A stretch of DNA of 64,000 nt from Qipengyuania sp. ABI-127-1 (GCA_022953095.1 JALJCR010000001.1:1770501-1834500); one strand, 5' to 3'; positions 19,401 to 30,611 are shown, counted from the first letter of the stretch. Notes: generated by a model from the sequence alone, not told the origin. Program-made: numbers and translations.

Positions 19401-21635
19401 ATGAGCGAAATCACTCCCGAAGTCGTCGAGCAACATGGGCTCTCTACCGAGGAATACGAGCGCGTCCTGCACGCGCTGGGCCGTGAGCCCAATCTGGTGG
19501 AGCTGGGCATCTTTTCGGTCATGTGGTCGGAGCACTGCTCGTACAAGTCGAGCCGCCTGCATCTCAAGAAGCTGCCGACCGAAGCGCCATGGGTCATTTG
19601 CGGCCCCGGTGAGAATGCGGGCGTGATCGACATTGGCGATGGCCAGGCCGCCATCTTCAAGATGGAAAGCCACAACCACCCGAGCTACATTGAACCCTAT
19701 CAGGGCGCCGCGACCGGCGTCGGCGGCATTTTGCGCGACGTTTTCACCATGGGCGCGCGCCCGGTGGCGAACGCCAATGCGCTGCGCTTCGGTCGTCCCG
19801 AGCACCCGAAGATGAAGCACCTCGTGCAGGGCGTGGTCGCGGGCATCGGCGGCTACGGCAACTGCGTCGGCGTGCCGACGGTGTGCGGCGAGACCAATTT
19901 CCACCCGGCCTATGACGGCAACATCCTCGTCAATGCGATGACGGTGGGCGTCGCCGATGCCGACAAGATATTCTATTCGGCGGCCACCGGCGTCGGGAAC
20001 CCGATCGTTTATGTTGGCTCGAAGACCGGCCGGGACGGCATTCACGGCGCGACCATGGCCAGTGCCGATTTCGAGGAAGACGCCGACGCCAAACGCCCCA
20101 CTGTGCAGGTGGGCGACCCCTTTACCGAGAAGCTGCTGATCGAAGCCTGCCTCGAGCTGATGGCGACCGATGCGATCGTCGCCATCCAGGATATGGGTGC
20201 GGCGGGTCTCACCTCCTCCAGCGTCGAAATGGCGACCAATGGCAAGGCGGGCATCCGCCTCGACATGGACAAGGTTCCGTGCCGCGAAGAAGGCATGACG
20301 CCTTACGAAATGATGCTGAGCGAAAGCCAGGAGCGCATGCTCATGGTCTTGAAGCCCGGCAAGGAAGAGATGGCCGCGGCCATCTTCGAAAAGTGGGAGC
20401 TCGATTTCGCAGTTATCGGCGAAGTCACCGACACGCAGCACATGGTGCTCGAATTCGGCGGCGAGGTGGTGTGCGACATTCCGCTCGGTCCGCTTGCGGC
20501 CGATGCACCCGAATACGACCGCCCCTACCTTTCGAAGGAAGACTACACCGCCTGGGCCGGTATCAAACCGATGGCCGAGCGCCCGGACACGGACGATGTC
20601 GGCGGCGATTTGATGAAACTGCTCGCCTCGCCCAATCTGTCCTCGCGCAAGTGGATTTCGGAGCAGTATGACAGCCAGGTCGGCGCGGACACGCTCCAGA
20701 CCGGCGGCGATGCGGGCGTGGTCCGCGTCCACGGCACGAAAAAGGCGCTGGCCATTAGCACCGATTGCACCCCGCGCTATGTCCATGCCGATCCCTATGA
20801 GGGCGGCAAACAGGCCATTGCCGAGGCCTATCGGAACCTGTGCGCGGTTGGCGCGCGTCCGCTGGCGGTGACCAACTGCCTCAATTTCGCCAATCCGCAG
20901 CGCCCGGAAATCATGGCGCAGTTCGTTCATGCCCTCGAAGGCATGGGCCGCGCCTGCCGCGTGCTGGACTTCCCGATCGTGAGCGGCAATGTCAGCCTCT
21001 ATAACGAGAGCAAGGCAACCGGTGGCGGTTCGGCGATCCTGCCCACCCCGGCCATCGGCGGCGTGGGCCTGATCGACGATTACGACCGCATGATGACCAT
21101 GCCGTTCAAGGCCGAGGGCGAGGCGATCTACCTCATCCATGCCGAAGAATGGGCCACCGCCGATCCCGAGCGTTCACATCTCGGCAAGTCGCTGTGGCTC
21201 AGCGAAATTCACGGTCGCGACGAAGGGCGAACCCCACCCACCGATCTCACCGTCGAGAAGAGCGCAGGCAGGATCATTCTACAGCTCATCGCCGAGGGCC
21301 TGGTCAGCGCGGTTCACGACGTTTCGGATGGCGGTCTCGCCATCGCGCTTGCCGAAATGGCCATGGCCGGCGGCATTGGCGCCGATGTGGAGTGGAACGA
21401 GGAATATTCACAGGCCGCATGGTGGTTCGGCGAGGATCAGGGCCGCTATGTCGTGACCGTTCCCGACACGGAGGCACTCAACCAAGCCCTCGCCAAGGGC
21501 ACGGAGAACGACGAGACCGCCTCCATCGGTATTCGCCGCATCGGTAAGACGGGTGGCAACATGTTGTTCGGCAACACGGTTGCAGACATGCGCGCTGCGC
21601 ATCGCAGCTTCTTTTCCGATTGGATGGAGCGGTAA
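19401..21635 (+). CDS. purL: Phosphoribosylformylglycinamidine synthase subunit PurL
   Basis: 744-aa ATP-dependent enzyme that converts FGAR to FGAM using ammonia delivered by PurQ, the fourth step of purine synthesis. This is the small-type PurL that needs PurQ and PurS, not present in this window. Motifs: [13 protein letters not shown] near residue 40, [49 protein letters not shown], and [16 protein letters not shown] near the C-terminus. Start ATG at 19401. A small DUF3052 gene starts 4 nt after its stop and is probably co-transcribed. Confidence 0.97.
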   Translation: MSEITPEVVEQHGLSTEEYERVLHALGREPNLVELGIFSVMWSEHCSYKSSRLHLKKLPTEAPWVICGPGENAGVIDIGDGQAAIFKMESHNHPSYIEPYQGAATGVGGILRDVFTMGARPVANANALRFGRPEHPKMKHLVQGVVAGIGGYGNCVGVPTVCGETNFHPAYDGNILVNAMTVGVADADKIFYSAATGVGNPIVYVGSKTGRDGIHGATMASADFEEDADAKRPTVQVGDPFTEKLLIEACLELMATDAIVAIQDMGAAGLTSSSVEMATNGKAGIRLDMDKVPCREEGMTPYEMMLSESQERMLMVLKPGKEEMAAAIFEKWELDFAVIGEVTDTQHMVLEFGGEVVCDIPLGPLAADAPEYDRPYLSKEDYTAWAGIKPMAERPDTDDVGGDLMKLLASPNLSSRKWISEQYDSQVGADTLQTGGDAGVVRVHGTKKALAISTDCTPRYVHADPYEGGKQAIAEAYRNLCAVGARPLAVTNCLNFANPQRPEIMAQFVHALEGMGRACRVLDFPIVSGNVSLYNESKATGGGSAILPTPAIGGVGLIDDYDRMMTMPFKAEGEAIYLIHAEEWATADPERSHLGKSLWLSEIHGRDEGRTPPTDLTVEKSAGRIILQLIAEGLVSAVHDVSDGGLAIALAEMAMAGGIGADVEWNEEYSQAAWWFGEDQGRYVVTVPDTEALNQALAKGTENDETASIGIRRIGKTGGNMLFGNTVADMRAAHRSFFSDWMER

Positions 21636-21639
21636 GGCC

Positions 21640-22047
21640 GTGGCGGCGGGCTATTCCGGAACGCCGCTCGCCAAGAAGCTCAGCCTGCGCGATGGACTGC
21701 GCGTATGGTTCGACGCGATGCCCGAGAGTATCCAGGACGAGATCGGCGAATATGCCCTGGAACTGACCTTCGTCAGAGGGCCGGAGGAGACACCGGACGC
21801 TGCGCATATTTTCGTCACCAAGCGCACAGACCTCGAAGCGACACTGGGCGTCCTGCGCGAGCATATGGCCCGCGATGGGCACATCTGGGTGAGCTGGCCG
21901 AAGAAAGTCGGGACGGTGCAAACCGACATCACGGAAGACACGATCCGCGAGATCGCGCTTCCCATGGGCCTTGTCGATACCAAGGTCTGCGCGGTCGACG
22001 AGGTCTGGTCCGGCCTCAAGCTCGTGATCCGCAAGGAATTGCGCTGA
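21640..22047 (+). CDS. DUF3052 family protein
   Basis: 135-aa cytosolic protein. GYSGTPLAKKLSLRDGLRV is the signature of DUF3052. FVTKRTDLEATLGVLREHMA and HIWVSWPKKVGTVQTDITED fill the rest of the domain. The family has no established role. The likely start is GTG at 21640, 4 nt after the purL stop, giving the family's usual N-terminus (VAAGYSGTPL). It probably relies on purL translation. Confidence 0.82.
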   Translation: MAAGYSGTPLAKKLSLRDGLRVWFDAMPESIQDEIGEYALELTFVRGPEETPDAAHIFVTKRTDLEATLGVLREHMARDGHIWVSWPKKVGTVQTDITEDTIREIALPMGLVDTKVCAVDEVWSGLKLVIRKELR

Positions 22048-22171
22048 AGCCAAATACCCGTAATCGTGACAACAGATTCGAGCTGCCTGCCGCGCTCGAC
22101 CGGGGATATCCATTCGACCGCTTCGAACCAGGGGGTCGAGCCGCGCGGCATCATGCGATAGGTCTGGGATT

Positions 22172-22843
22172 ATGCGCGATCACGAAACCGTTCCCTACTC
22201 ACTTCCCGATATTACAGACGATGAAAGCATCGCCCGGGCGCGATCCATGCGTGACCGGCTGAAGCAGCGGCGCACATGCCGCTATTTTTCAGACGAGCCG
22301 GTGCCACGCGAAGTGATCGAGGCCGCAATCGAAGCTGCCGGGACAGCGCCGAATGGTGCCAATCACCAGCCCTGGCATTTCGCGGTTGTTTCCTCGTCCG
22401 AGAAGAAGCGCGCCATCCGCGAGGCGGCGGAAGAGGAAGAGCGCAATTTCTACGCCGGCAAGGCCAGCGATGAATGGCTGGATGCCCTGGCCCCGCTCGG
22501 TACCGACGAAGACAAGCCGTTTCTCGAGACGGCGCCCTGGCTGATCGTCGTCTTCGCCCAGCGCAAGGGCGGCATCGAGGAAGATGGCAAAACGCAGAAC
22601 TACTATGTCAATGAAAGCGTCGGCATCGCCTGTGGGATGCTGATCGCCACGCTCCATGAAGCAGGTCTCGCCACGCTGACACACACACCCTCGCCCATGG
22701 GTTTCCTGCGCAAAATGTGCGGACGCCCCGATTGGGAAAAACCCCTGATGGTCGTAGTCGTGGGCCATCCCGAAGAAGGGGCCACCGTCCCCGCCCACGC
22801 CCTGAAGAAAAAGCCGCTGGATCGGATCGCCAGTTGGTTATGA
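22172..22843 (+). CDS. Nitroreductase family flavoprotein
   Basis: 223-aa FMN-dependent nitroreductase-fold oxidoreductase. [20 protein letters not shown] is the FMN-phosphate-binding start, followed by [20 protein letters not shown] and the C-terminal [20 protein letters not shown]. It likely uses NAD(P)H to reduce nitro compounds, quinones or enones; the subgroup also includes dehalogenase-like members, so the true substrate is unknown. It has its own upstream spacer (22048-22171, no gene seen) and converges on coq4 with a 10-nt gap. Confidence 0.88.
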   Translation: MRDHETVPYSLPDITDDESIARARSMRDRLKQRRTCRYFSDEPVPREVIEAAIEAAGTAPNGANHQPWHFAVVSSSEKKRAIREAAEEEERNFYAGKASDEWLDALAPLGTDEDKPFLETAPWLIVVFAQRKGGIEEDGKTQNYYVNESVGIACGMLIATLHEAGLATLTHTPSPMGFLRKMCGRPDWEKPLMVVVVGHPEEGATVPAHALKKKPLDRIASWL

Positions 22844-22853
22844 CACGCTGCGA

Positions 22854-23699
22854 TCAGGCGGCAGCGGCCAGTTCCGGTTCCTGCTGCGCCAGCAGATCGT
22901 AGGGGTCGATTCCCTCCTCGCGCCAGATTCGATGGCATTCGCGGTACCGGTCGGGCTCGGGAATATTGAGCTCGGCGCGCGCTTGCCGCAAATCCTTCGC
23001 CAAGAGTTCACGGATCGAAAGGCCGACCAGCGGCGGACATGCCTTCCCTGTACGATGGGCCTGGCGCACCGCCTTCATCACCGGGGCGGCGCTTTTCACC
23101 AGCTTCTTGAGGTGCACGGAACCGGCATAGCCCAACAGCAGATGCCCGTGGCTCGGGCTTTGCCCGTGCGTAAATAGCAGCACGCATTGCTCGCCCAGCG
23201 CATCGCGGCCATATCCCGTCAGCACATGCATAAGATCATGCGTGTCCCGCTGGCGAAAGCCGAACCATTGAATCAAGTCGTCGTAAACAGGTTGGTCGGC
23301 TTTCTCGGATTCCTCGACCAGACCTGCTGCCGACAGACCTTCGCGTTCCATGAAATCGCAATAGGCATGTGCGACCGATCCCTCAGGGAGTCTGCGCAAG
23401 GCATCATGGTCGTCGAGGATTGTCGGAAGATAGGGTTCGCTCGCGCGCAAGGCTTCACCATGGGGGCTGAGCGTGAGCGCGCGAACACGCGGTATGAACT
23501 GTCCCGAGGGGAGCGCGTCGTAGATCCGGAAGACTTCGGCGGTGTTTTCCTTGTCCTTCAACAATTCGCGAAAATGCCTGATCGCAGTCAGGGGGCGATA
23601 GCGTGCCCTTGGCCGACGGGGATGACGCAGCGGCGTACCATCGCGGGCGGTTTCGAAATCGGCAATGGCGGAGGCGCTGGCGTTCATCTGCTTGTTCAT
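22854..23699 (-). CDS. coq4: Ubiquinone biosynthesis protein Coq4
   Basis: 281-aa Coq4-family protein, in eukaryotes a scaffold of coenzyme Q assembly and linked to oxidative C1 decarboxylation of the ring. The diagnostic metal-binding motif HDLMHVLTGYGRDALGE (HDxxHx11E) is in the centre (~residues 155-171). GQSPSHGHLLLGY and REEGIDPYDLLAQQ flank it. Alphaproteobacteria often carry Coq4 instead of parts of the Ubi pathway. The start at 23699 gives MNKQMNAS; the alternative at MNAS lies 12 nt inside. It faces the nitroreductase gene. Confidence 0.9.
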   Translation of the reverse strand: MNKQMNASASAIADFETARDGTPLRHPRRPRARYRPLTAIRHFRELLKDKENTAEVFRIYDALPSGQFIPRVRALTLSPHGEALRASEPYLPTILDDHDALRRLPEGSVAHAYCDFMEREGLSAAGLVEESEKADQPVYDDLIQWFGFRQRDTHDLMHVLTGYGRDALGEQCVLLFTHGQSPSHGHLLLGYAGSVHLKKLVKSAAPVMKAVRQAHRTGKACPPLVGLSIRELLAKDLRQARAELNIPEPDRYRECHRIWREEGIDPYDLLAQQEPELAAAA

Positions 23700-23755
23700 A
23701 GATGTAGGTCCTTAACGGAAACTCACCCTACACAATTGGAAAAGCGCGCCAAGCC

Positions 23756-24652
23756 TCACGCAGGCGCGGCCTCGTCGATCCATTCACGTTCCGGAATGCC
23801 CAGCAATTTGAGTATCGTCGTCAGGCTCCGGCTCTCGATCCGTCCGTTCGCGGCTTCGCGTGCCTTGGGTTTCGCACGGTAGGCGAAGCCGTAATCCGCC
23901 GCTTCGATCATGGGGATATCGTTGGCCCCGTCCCCCGTGGCAAGCACGCGAGCGCCCTCGCCCAATTGCGCGCGCTCCTCCTCCAGCGTCGCCAGCTTGG
24001 TCGATGCATCGCTCACCGGACCGGCGAGCAGCCCGGTCAGCGCTCCGCCCGCAACACCAAGGCGATTGCCGACCACGCGTTCGAACCCCAGTTGCTCGGC
24101 AACCGGATCGGCGAAGTGGTGGAAGCCCCCGGTTACGAGCACGGAGCGACAGCCTTTGCTCCGCAACGTCGCCACCAGCGTCCGGGCGCCTTCGACCGGT
24201 CGGATCCTGTCGGAGAGACACCGCTCGATAGCGGCTTCCTCCAGACCTTCCAGCAGCCCTACGCGTTCTTTCAGCGCGCTTTCGAAGTCGAGTTCGCCCC
24301 GCATCGCGCGTTCGGTTATCGCGGCGACCCTGTCCTTGAGATCGGCGAAATCGGCGAGTTCGTCGATACATTCCTGACCGATCATCGTCGAATCCATGTC
24401 CGACACGAACAGGCGCGGGACCTCGATCTCGTGATCGGCCAGGAGCAGGTCGCACTCGCCGAAATGCTCGGCGAGCGTTCCTGTCAGCCGTGCCCGATCG
24501 CCCTCGGGAAGCGAAAGCTGCAGCACATCGCCGCAGAAATCCAGCATGCCTGCCATGGCCACCGGCATGTTAGCGATGGCGAGCGCGCTCATCGCCGCAT
24601 CGAGCCGTGTTTCCACGCTGTCCATGTCTGCTATCAGCCGGGCGATGAGCAC
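23756..24652 (-). CDS. serB: Phosphoserine phosphatase
   Basis: 298-aa HAD-family enzyme, last step of serine synthesis. The N-terminal ~75 residues are an ACT-like regulatory part. Motif I is [20 protein letters not shown] with the nucleophilic Asp, motif [13 protein letters not shown], and motifs III/IV K...[14 protein letters not shown]. The start is probably GTG at 24652 (product M-LIARLIAD), which would overlap the divergent miaA start by 8 nt; ATG at 24625 is the conservative alternative. It is adjacent to coq4 on the same strand. Confidence 0.93.
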   Translation of the reverse strand: MLIARLIADMDSVETRLDAAMSALAIANMPVAMAGMLDFCGDVLQLSLPEGDRARLTGTLAEHFGECDLLLADHEIEVPRLFVSDMDSTMIGQECIDELADFADLKDRVAAITERAMRGELDFESALKERVGLLEGLEEAAIERCLSDRIRPVEGARTLVATLRSKGCRSVLVTGGFHHFADPVAEQLGFERVVGNRLGVAGGALTGLLAGPVSDASTKLATLEEERAQLGEGARVLATGDGANDIPMIEAADYGFAYRAKPKAREAANGRIESRSLTTILKLLGIPEREWIDEAAPA

Positions 24653-25598
24653 CAAAACGTCTCCATATCAAAAACCGGTCGCGCTCATCGCAGGGCCGAC
24701 GGCGAGCGGCAAGAGCGATCTCGCGGTCAGGCTGGCACAGCGACTCGAACGGGATGGCCGCCGGGGGGTGGTCGTCAATGCGGATAGCCAGCAGGTCTAT
24801 CGCGACCTGCGCATTCTGTCCGCCCGCCCGACGGAGGAAGAGATGGGCGGGATCGAGCATCGCCTGTTCGGAACCTGGGACGGAGCCGAGATTTGCTCGG
24901 CCGCCGAATGGGCCGATGCGGCGAAACAGGCGATCACACAGGCGCATGCGGAGAACGCCGTACCGATCCTGTGCGGCGGGACAGGCCTGTACCTGCGCAC
25001 GCTGCTCGACGGTATCGCTCCCGTTCCCGAGATTGCACCCGACATTCGCGAGACCGTGCGGGCTTTGGCGCAAACGGAGGCGCGCATTGCCCTTGAAGCC
25101 GAAGACCCGGAAGCAGCGTCCCGCCTCGCCCCCGCCGATGTCACGCGGACCGCGCGGGCGCTCGAAGTGGTCCGTTCGACCGGACGGACGCTGAGCGAAT
25201 GGCAGAAGCACAAGTCCGGCGGCATCGGGCAGGACATCGCGCTGCACCCGCTGGTTCTCCTGCCGGATCGCGAATGGCTTTTCGCGCGATGCGACCTGCG
25301 GTTCGAACGCATGCTCAATGCCGGGGCCATTGAGGAGGTCGAAGCGCTTCTTGCCCGCAACCTCGATCCGGGCCTGCCCGTGATGCGCGCCATCGGCGTG
25401 CCGGAAATCGCCGCCCTCCTCCAAGGCGAACTATCGCGGGCTCAAGCTATCGCCGCTGGCCAGACCGCGACGCGCCAGTATGCCAAACGGCAGTACACAT
25501 GGTTCCGTAACCAGCCACCGGAAAACTGGCTGCGCACGGATAACAAAAATGATGCGGAATGCGATTTTTTTGTTTCATTATTTCAAAATGACGGTTGA
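24645..25598 (+). CDS. miaA: tRNA dimethylallyltransferase
   Basis: 317-aa enzyme that adds a dimethylallyl group to N6 of A37 in tRNAs reading UNN codons, improving translation fidelity. Walker-type loop [18 protein letters not shown] near residue 15, then [34 protein letters not shown], and the C-terminal [16 protein letters not shown]. Length is typical. The ATG at 24645 overlaps the likely serB start on the other strand, so the two promoters must lie inside each other's coding sequence or use very short leaders. Confidence 0.95.
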   Translation: MSTKTSPYQKPVALIAGPTASGKSDLAVRLAQRLERDGRRGVVVNADSQQVYRDLRILSARPTEEEMGGIEHRLFGTWDGAEICSAAEWADAAKQAITQAHAENAVPILCGGTGLYLRTLLDGIAPVPEIAPDIRETVRALAQTEARIALEAEDPEAASRLAPADVTRTARALEVVRSTGRTLSEWQKHKSGGIGQDIALHPLVLLPDREWLFARCDLRFERMLNAGAIEEVEALLARNLDPGLPVMRAIGVPEIAALLQGELSRAQAIAAGQTATRQYAKRQYTWFRNQPPENWLRTDNKNDAECDFFVSLFQNDG

Positions 25599-25665
25599 CC
25601 GTGAAATTCAACACATCTATCTGAGCAAAGTCGGTCCGGCGCTATAGACCCCAGCGCCGGGCCGA
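25588..25665 (+). promoter_or_regulatory. ilvB leader: short ORF and hairpin (candidate attenuator)
   Basis: A strong imperfect stem TCGGTCCGGCGCT (25631-25643) / AGCGCCGGGCCGA (25653-25665) precedes ilvB and is followed only by TTTGTGTCTC. It may simply end miaA transcription. A 19-codon frame at 25588-25647 ([19 protein letters not shown]) runs into its loop and carries six Ile/Leu/Val codons, the arrangement expected of an attenuation leader. Evidence is modest because the branched-chain codons are scattered. Confidence 0.4.
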
Positions 25666-25706
25666 TTTGTGTCTCTTGAACACCGTGAAACGGGTCGGAG
25701 GGTAAA

Positions 25707-27458
25707 GTGAACAAAGAGCGCAGTGGCGCCGCTATCCTGATCGAATGCCTCAAACGGCAGGATGTCGAATTCGTCTTCGGCTATCCCGGCGGTGCCGTGC
25801 TGCCGATTTACGACGAGCTGTTTGCCGACCAGGACATACGCCACATCCTCGTGCGCCACGAAGCTGGCGCGGCCCATGCCGCCGAAGGCTATGCCCGCTC
25901 GACTGGCAAGGCGGGCGTGGTGCTCGTGACCAGCGGCCCGGGGGCGACCAATGCGGTCACCGGCATCGCCGATGCCTATATGGATTCGATTCCCATGGTG
26001 GTGATCACCGGGCAGGTGCCCACCGCGCTCATCGGCACGGACGCCTTTCAGGAAGCGGACACCGTGGGGCTGACCCGCCACTGCACCAAGCACAACTACC
26101 TCGTGAAGGACCCCGAACGCCTTGGCGCGACGATCGAGGAAGCCTTCCGCATCGCCACTTCGGGCCGCCCCGGTCCGGTCGTGATCGATATTCCCAAGGA
26201 TGTGCAGATTGCCTCGGCGCGATGGTATGAGCAGGACGATACCCCCCTGCCCTCGCACCGCTACCAACCGCGCATGGTCGGCGCGGCGGACGAGATCGCC
26301 GAAGCTGTCGAAATGCTCGCCACGGCAGAGCGTCCCGTGCTCTATACCGGTGGCGGCGTTATCAATGCCGGTCCCAGGGCCAGCGAGTTGCTGCGCCAGT
26401 TACAAGCAGCGACCACCGCCCCGGTGACGAGCACGCTGATGGGCCTCGGCGCGTTTCCCGCCGATCATCCGGACTGGCTCGGCATGCTGGGCATGCACGG
26501 TACCTACGAAGCGAATATGGCCATGAACCGCGCCGATTTGATCGTTGCGGTCGGAGCCCGTTTTGATGATCGCGTGACGGGGCGGCTCGATGCCTTCGCT
26601 CCGCAGGCGAAGAAGATACATATCGATATCGACCGTGCGAGCATCAACAAGATCGTGCCGGTCGATCTCGGAATCGTTGGCGATTGCGCGCATGTCCTCG
26701 AGCAGTTGGTGGAGGCATGGGGCAGCCGGAAGGGGCGCGACCTGTCCGAATGGAAGGCCCGCATCCTTGGCTGGAAGGCGCGCGATTGCCTTGCCTACCC
26801 CGAGCGCAGCGGCGATCTCATCATGCCGCAGAAGAGCATCGAACGCCTGTTCGCGCTGACGAAGGATCGCGACCCCATCATCACCACCGAAGTAGGCCAG
26901 CATCAGATGTGGGCCGCGCAGTATTTCGGTTTCATGGGGCCGAACAAATGGCTTACCAGCGGCGGTCTCGGGACGATGGGCTACGGCCTGCCCGCTGCCA
27001 TCGGTGCGCAATTGGGCAATCCCGACAGCCTCGTGATCGATATCGCGGGGGAAGCCTCGATCCAGATGAATATCCAGGAACTGGGCACGGCAAGCCAGTA
27101 TCGCCTGCCGGTGAAAGTCTTCATCCTCAACAACGAATATATGGGCATGGTCCGCCAATGGCAGGAGCTGACCTATGAGAGCCGGTATTCGAACAGCTAT
27201 TCGGACAGCCTGCCCGATTTCGTGAAGCTTGCCGAAGCTTACGGCTGGAAGGGCATCCGGATCGAGGATGAAAGCCAGCTCGACGCCGGGATCGAGGCCA
27301 TGCTGGCGCATGACGGGCCGGTAATGGTCGATTGCCAGGTGGCCAAGGAAGCCAATTGCTTCCCCATGATCCCAAGCGGTGCCGCCCATACCGAGATGCT
27401 GCTTTACGGCGATCAGGTCGAGGGCACCATGGACGACAAGGCGAAGGCACTGGTGTGA
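25707..27458 (+). CDS. ilvB: Acetolactate synthase large subunit
   Basis: 583-aa thiamine-diphosphate enzyme that makes acetolactate or acetohydroxybutyrate, the committed step of valine, leucine and isoleucine synthesis. [17 protein letters not shown], the activating Glu in [31 protein letters not shown] and [16 protein letters not shown] are standard. The metal-binding GD(G/A)S motif reads [15 protein letters not shown], with Glu where the family usually has Asp. The start is GTG at 25707 with GGAGGG at 25697-25702. It is followed, by TGATG overlap, by a small gene and then ilvN. Confidence 0.96.
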   Translation: MNKERSGAAILIECLKRQDVEFVFGYPGGAVLPIYDELFADQDIRHILVRHEAGAAHAAEGYARSTGKAGVVLVTSGPGATNAVTGIADAYMDSIPMVVITGQVPTALIGTDAFQEADTVGLTRHCTKHNYLVKDPERLGATIEEAFRIATSGRPGPVVIDIPKDVQIASARWYEQDDTPLPSHRYQPRMVGAADEIAEAVEMLATAERPVLYTGGGVINAGPRASELLRQLQAATTAPVTSTLMGLGAFPADHPDWLGMLGMHGTYEANMAMNRADLIVAVGARFDDRVTGRLDAFAPQAKKIHIDIDRASINKIVPVDLGIVGDCAHVLEQLVEAWGSRKGRDLSEWKARILGWKARDCLAYPERSGDLIMPQKSIERLFALTKDRDPIITTEVGQHQMWAAQYFGFMGPNKWLTSGGLGTMGYGLPAAIGAQLGNPDSLVIDIAGEASIQMNIQELGTASQYRLPVKVFILNNEYMGMVRQWQELTYESRYSNSYSDSLPDFVKLAEAYGWKGIRIEDESQLDAGIEAMLAHDGPVMVDCQVAKEANCFPMIPSGAAHTEMLLYGDQVEGTMDDKAKALV

Positions 27459-27757
27459 TGGGTATGCAACCGAAATTCCCGTCCCAATTCGCGGATCGCG
27501 CGGAACGCCGCGTCTGGTTCAATCGCCAGGATGCCGGGCGACTGCTCGACTGGATCGAGGATACCGGGCAGCGCTTCCTCGGCATGGAGGTTGCCCAGAA
27601 GCAAGCGGACGAGGCGTGGGTTCTCCTGCCCGACAGCCTCGACCTCAGCCGCCAGACAGATAACTTCGAGGCAGTACGCATGGGCCGCGTCTTTCTTGCC
27701 GAATATGACGGCGATGGGCGCATGTTCGAACCTGTGTGGCAGGATCGTGAACAATGA
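27458..27757 (+). CDS. Small protein of unknown function between ilvB and ilvN
   Basis: 99-aa soluble protein ([20 protein letters not shown]...). It is rich in Trp/Phe/Arg and acidic residues, with no membrane span or recognised family. The ATG overlaps the ilvB stop (TGATG, 27456-27460) and its own stop overlaps the ilvN ATG (ATGA, 27754-27757), so it is translated in step with both acetolactate synthase subunits. The context suggests an accessory role for that enzyme, but nothing in the sequence proves it. Confidence 0.8.
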   Translation: MGMQPKFPSQFADRAERRVWFNRQDAGRLLDWIEDTGQRFLGMEVAQKQADEAWVLLPDSLDLSRQTDNFEAVRMGRVFLAEYDGDGRMFEPVWQDREQ

Positions 27758-28269
27758 AGATCGAAGAACAGACCGCCGAACGGCACGTTCTCAACGTCAT
27801 CGTGGACAACGAAGCCGGTATTCTCGCCAAAATCTCCGGCCTGTTCACCGCGCGGGGCTACAATATCGACAGCCTGACCGTGGCCGACATATCCGAAGAC
27901 CACGCGATCAGCCGCATCACCATCGTGACGCGCGGACCGGAACCGGTCATCGACCAGATCCGCGCGCAGCTCGAACGGCTGGTCCCGGTGCACAAGGTCA
28001 TCGACCTCACCGAGGAAGGCGCGCATGTCGAGCGCGAGCTCGCCCTGGTGAAGGTCGCCGGCAAGGGCGACAACCGCGTCGAGGCGCTGCGCATCGCCGA
28101 ACTGTTCCGCGCGAATGTTGTCGATACCACCACGCAGAGCTTCGTGTTCGAACTGACCGGCGCGCCGGAAAAGATTGACAGTTTCATCGCCCTGATGCGC
28201 GAGCTCGGGCTGGTCGAGGTCGGCCGCTCGGGGATCGTCGGGATGATGCGCGGCGCGGGCGCGGAGTGA
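27754..28269 (+). CDS. ilvN: Acetolactate synthase small (regulatory) subunit
   Basis: 171-aa regulatory subunit that confers feedback inhibition by valine. The N-terminal ACT domain is HVLNVIVDNEAGILAKISGLF with GYNIDSLTVADISEDHAISR; the C-terminal ACT-like domain follows (LALVKVAGKGDNRVEALRIA). Length is normal for IlvH/IlvN. It is coupled to the upstream 99-codon gene by an ATGA overlap. The product associates with IlvB in the cytosol. Confidence 0.95.
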   Translation: MKIEEQTAERHVLNVIVDNEAGILAKISGLFTARGYNIDSLTVADISEDHAISRITIVTRGPEPVIDQIRAQLERLVPVHKVIDLTEEGAHVERELALVKVAGKGDNRVEALRIAELFRANVVDTTTQSFVFELTGAPEKIDSFIALMRELGLVEVGRSGIVGMMRGAGAE

Positions 28270-28274
28270 CGGCG

Positions 28275-28925
28275 ATGGCAGATCGCGACTTCACTCCCGC
28301 CGCAGGAAAACTGGCCGGGGTCGGCAGCTACGACGCGCTGATCCGGCTGTTCACGCGCGAGAACCGCTGGCGTCCCCAATTGATCGGCCGCATCGATCCG
28401 CGGCCAGGACAAAGACTGCTTGAAGTCGGCTGCGGCACTGGCACACTCGCGATTGCGGCAAAATCCCTGTGTTTCGAAGCCGAAGTCATCGCCATCGATC
28501 CCGACCCGCAGGTACTCGCAATTGCCCGGAACAAGGCAGCCGAACAGGGTGTCGAAGTGGATTTCCGCGAAGGTTTTCTCGATCAGCAATCCTTCGAGGC
28601 GGCCAGCTTCGATACAATCTACTGCAGCCTCGTCCTGCACCAGGTCCCGCCTGAGACCAAAACCGAATTGATCGACGGCATGATCGCGCTGCTGAAACCT
28701 GGCGGCGCGCTCCAAATCGCGGATTATGCCAAACAGAGCGGACTGATGCGGGGTCTGTTTCGTCTGACCGTCCAAATGACCGACGGGGTCGCCGATACGC
28801 AGCCCAACGCCGACGGCCGGCTGGAGGAATTGTTGCGGGACGAACGCCTGCAAATTTCGCAGCCCGATGGCTCGCTAGCCACGCCTTCGGGACGCATTTC
28901 TCTCTTCTCACGAACACGAAAATAG
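28275..28925 (+). CDS. Class I SAM-dependent methyltransferase
   Basis: 216-aa Rossmann-fold methyltransferase. Motif I RLLEVGCGTGTLAIAAKSL near residue 45 binds SAM, the acidic motif II is VIAIDPDPQVL, and the post-motif region FDTIYCSLVLHQVPPETK resembles UbiE/Coq5-like small-molecule enzymes. The substrate is unknown. It lies in the ilvN-ilvC interval on the same strand (5 nt after ilvN, 12 nt before ilvC), so it is likely part of the operon. Start ATG at 28275; a GTG at 28266 that overlaps ilvN's stop is the alternative. Confidence 0.85.
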   Translation: MADRDFTPAAGKLAGVGSYDALIRLFTRENRWRPQLIGRIDPRPGQRLLEVGCGTGTLAIAAKSLCFEAEVIAIDPDPQVLAIARNKAAEQGVEVDFREGFLDQQSFEAASFDTIYCSLVLHQVPPETKTELIDGMIALLKPGGALQIADYAKQSGLMRGLFRLTVQMTDGVADTQPNADGRLEELLRDERLQISQPDGSLATPSGRISLFSRTRK

Positions 28926-29972
<1,047 letters not shown>

Positions 29973-30002
29973 GCTAGGATCGCGCTCATGGAGGGAGAGA
30001 CC

Positions 30003-30611
30003 ATGAGCGCGACCGACAGCCTGCCCTTTGCGTGCAAATGCGGTGCCGTGACCGGCGTCGTTCGGAAGGCCAGCGCGTCCGAAGGCGATCGGGTGGTATG
30101 CCACTGCGTCGATTGCCGCGACCTTGTCCGCCATCTTGGACAGGAAGAGCGCGTGCTCGACGATCTGGGCGGCACCGATCTCTACCAATCCCGCTGCGCC
30201 CGGGTCGAATTGCATTCCGGCCGCGAAAACCTCGCCAGCCTGCACATGACGGAAGGCAAGACACTACGCTGGTACACGACCTGCTGTAACTCGCCGCTGT
30301 TCAACACCTACGCCAATGGCAAAGTGCCCTATGTGACAACGATTCTCGCAAACACCGATCCCGCACGGTGCGATGCTCTGCTGGGCAGCCCCATCGGCCA
30401 TGTCTTTCTCGAACAGGCAACAGGTGATGCAAGCGCTCTCACCGCCATGCCGTTCAACCGCCTGATGCGCCGGTTCTTCGGACGGATGATCAAGGATATG
30501 CTGAGCGGCGATCGTCGGCGAAGCGCCCTGTTCGATGCCGAAACGCTTGAACCCATCGCCCCGCCGCGCCACCTGTCGCGGGCCGAACAGCAGGCGCTCG
30601 GCCGCATATGA
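30003..30611 (+). CDS. DUF6151/GFA-like zinc protein
   Basis: 202-aa protein with the cysteine pattern of glutathione-dependent formaldehyde-activating (GFA)-like folds: FACKCGAVTG (CxC) near residue 10, then VVCHCVDCRDLVRHLG (CxCxxC) and TTCCNSPLFNT. This suggests a structural or catalytic zinc. Members often fall in DUF6151. The reaction is unknown. The start at 30003 follows GGAGGGAG; an upstream ATG at 29988 overlaps that ribosome-binding site. The stop overlaps the next gene's start as ATGA (30608-30611). Confidence 0.78.
   Translation: MSATDSLPFACKCGAVTGVVRKASASEGDRVVCHCVDCRDLVRHLGQEERVLDDLGGTDLYQSRCARVELHSGRENLASLHMTEGKTLRWYTTCCNSPLFNTYANGKVPYVTTILANTDPARCDALLGSPIGHVFLEQATGDASALTAMPFNRLMRRFFGRMIKDMLSGDRRRSALFDAETLEPIAPPRHLSRAEQQALGRI

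Noticed and set aside
19266..21140. Long open frame (624 codons) on the minus strand opposite purL
   Set aside because: It is the antisense shadow of a clear PurL gene in GC-rich DNA; no recognisable domain and an Arg/His/Ala-rich composition.
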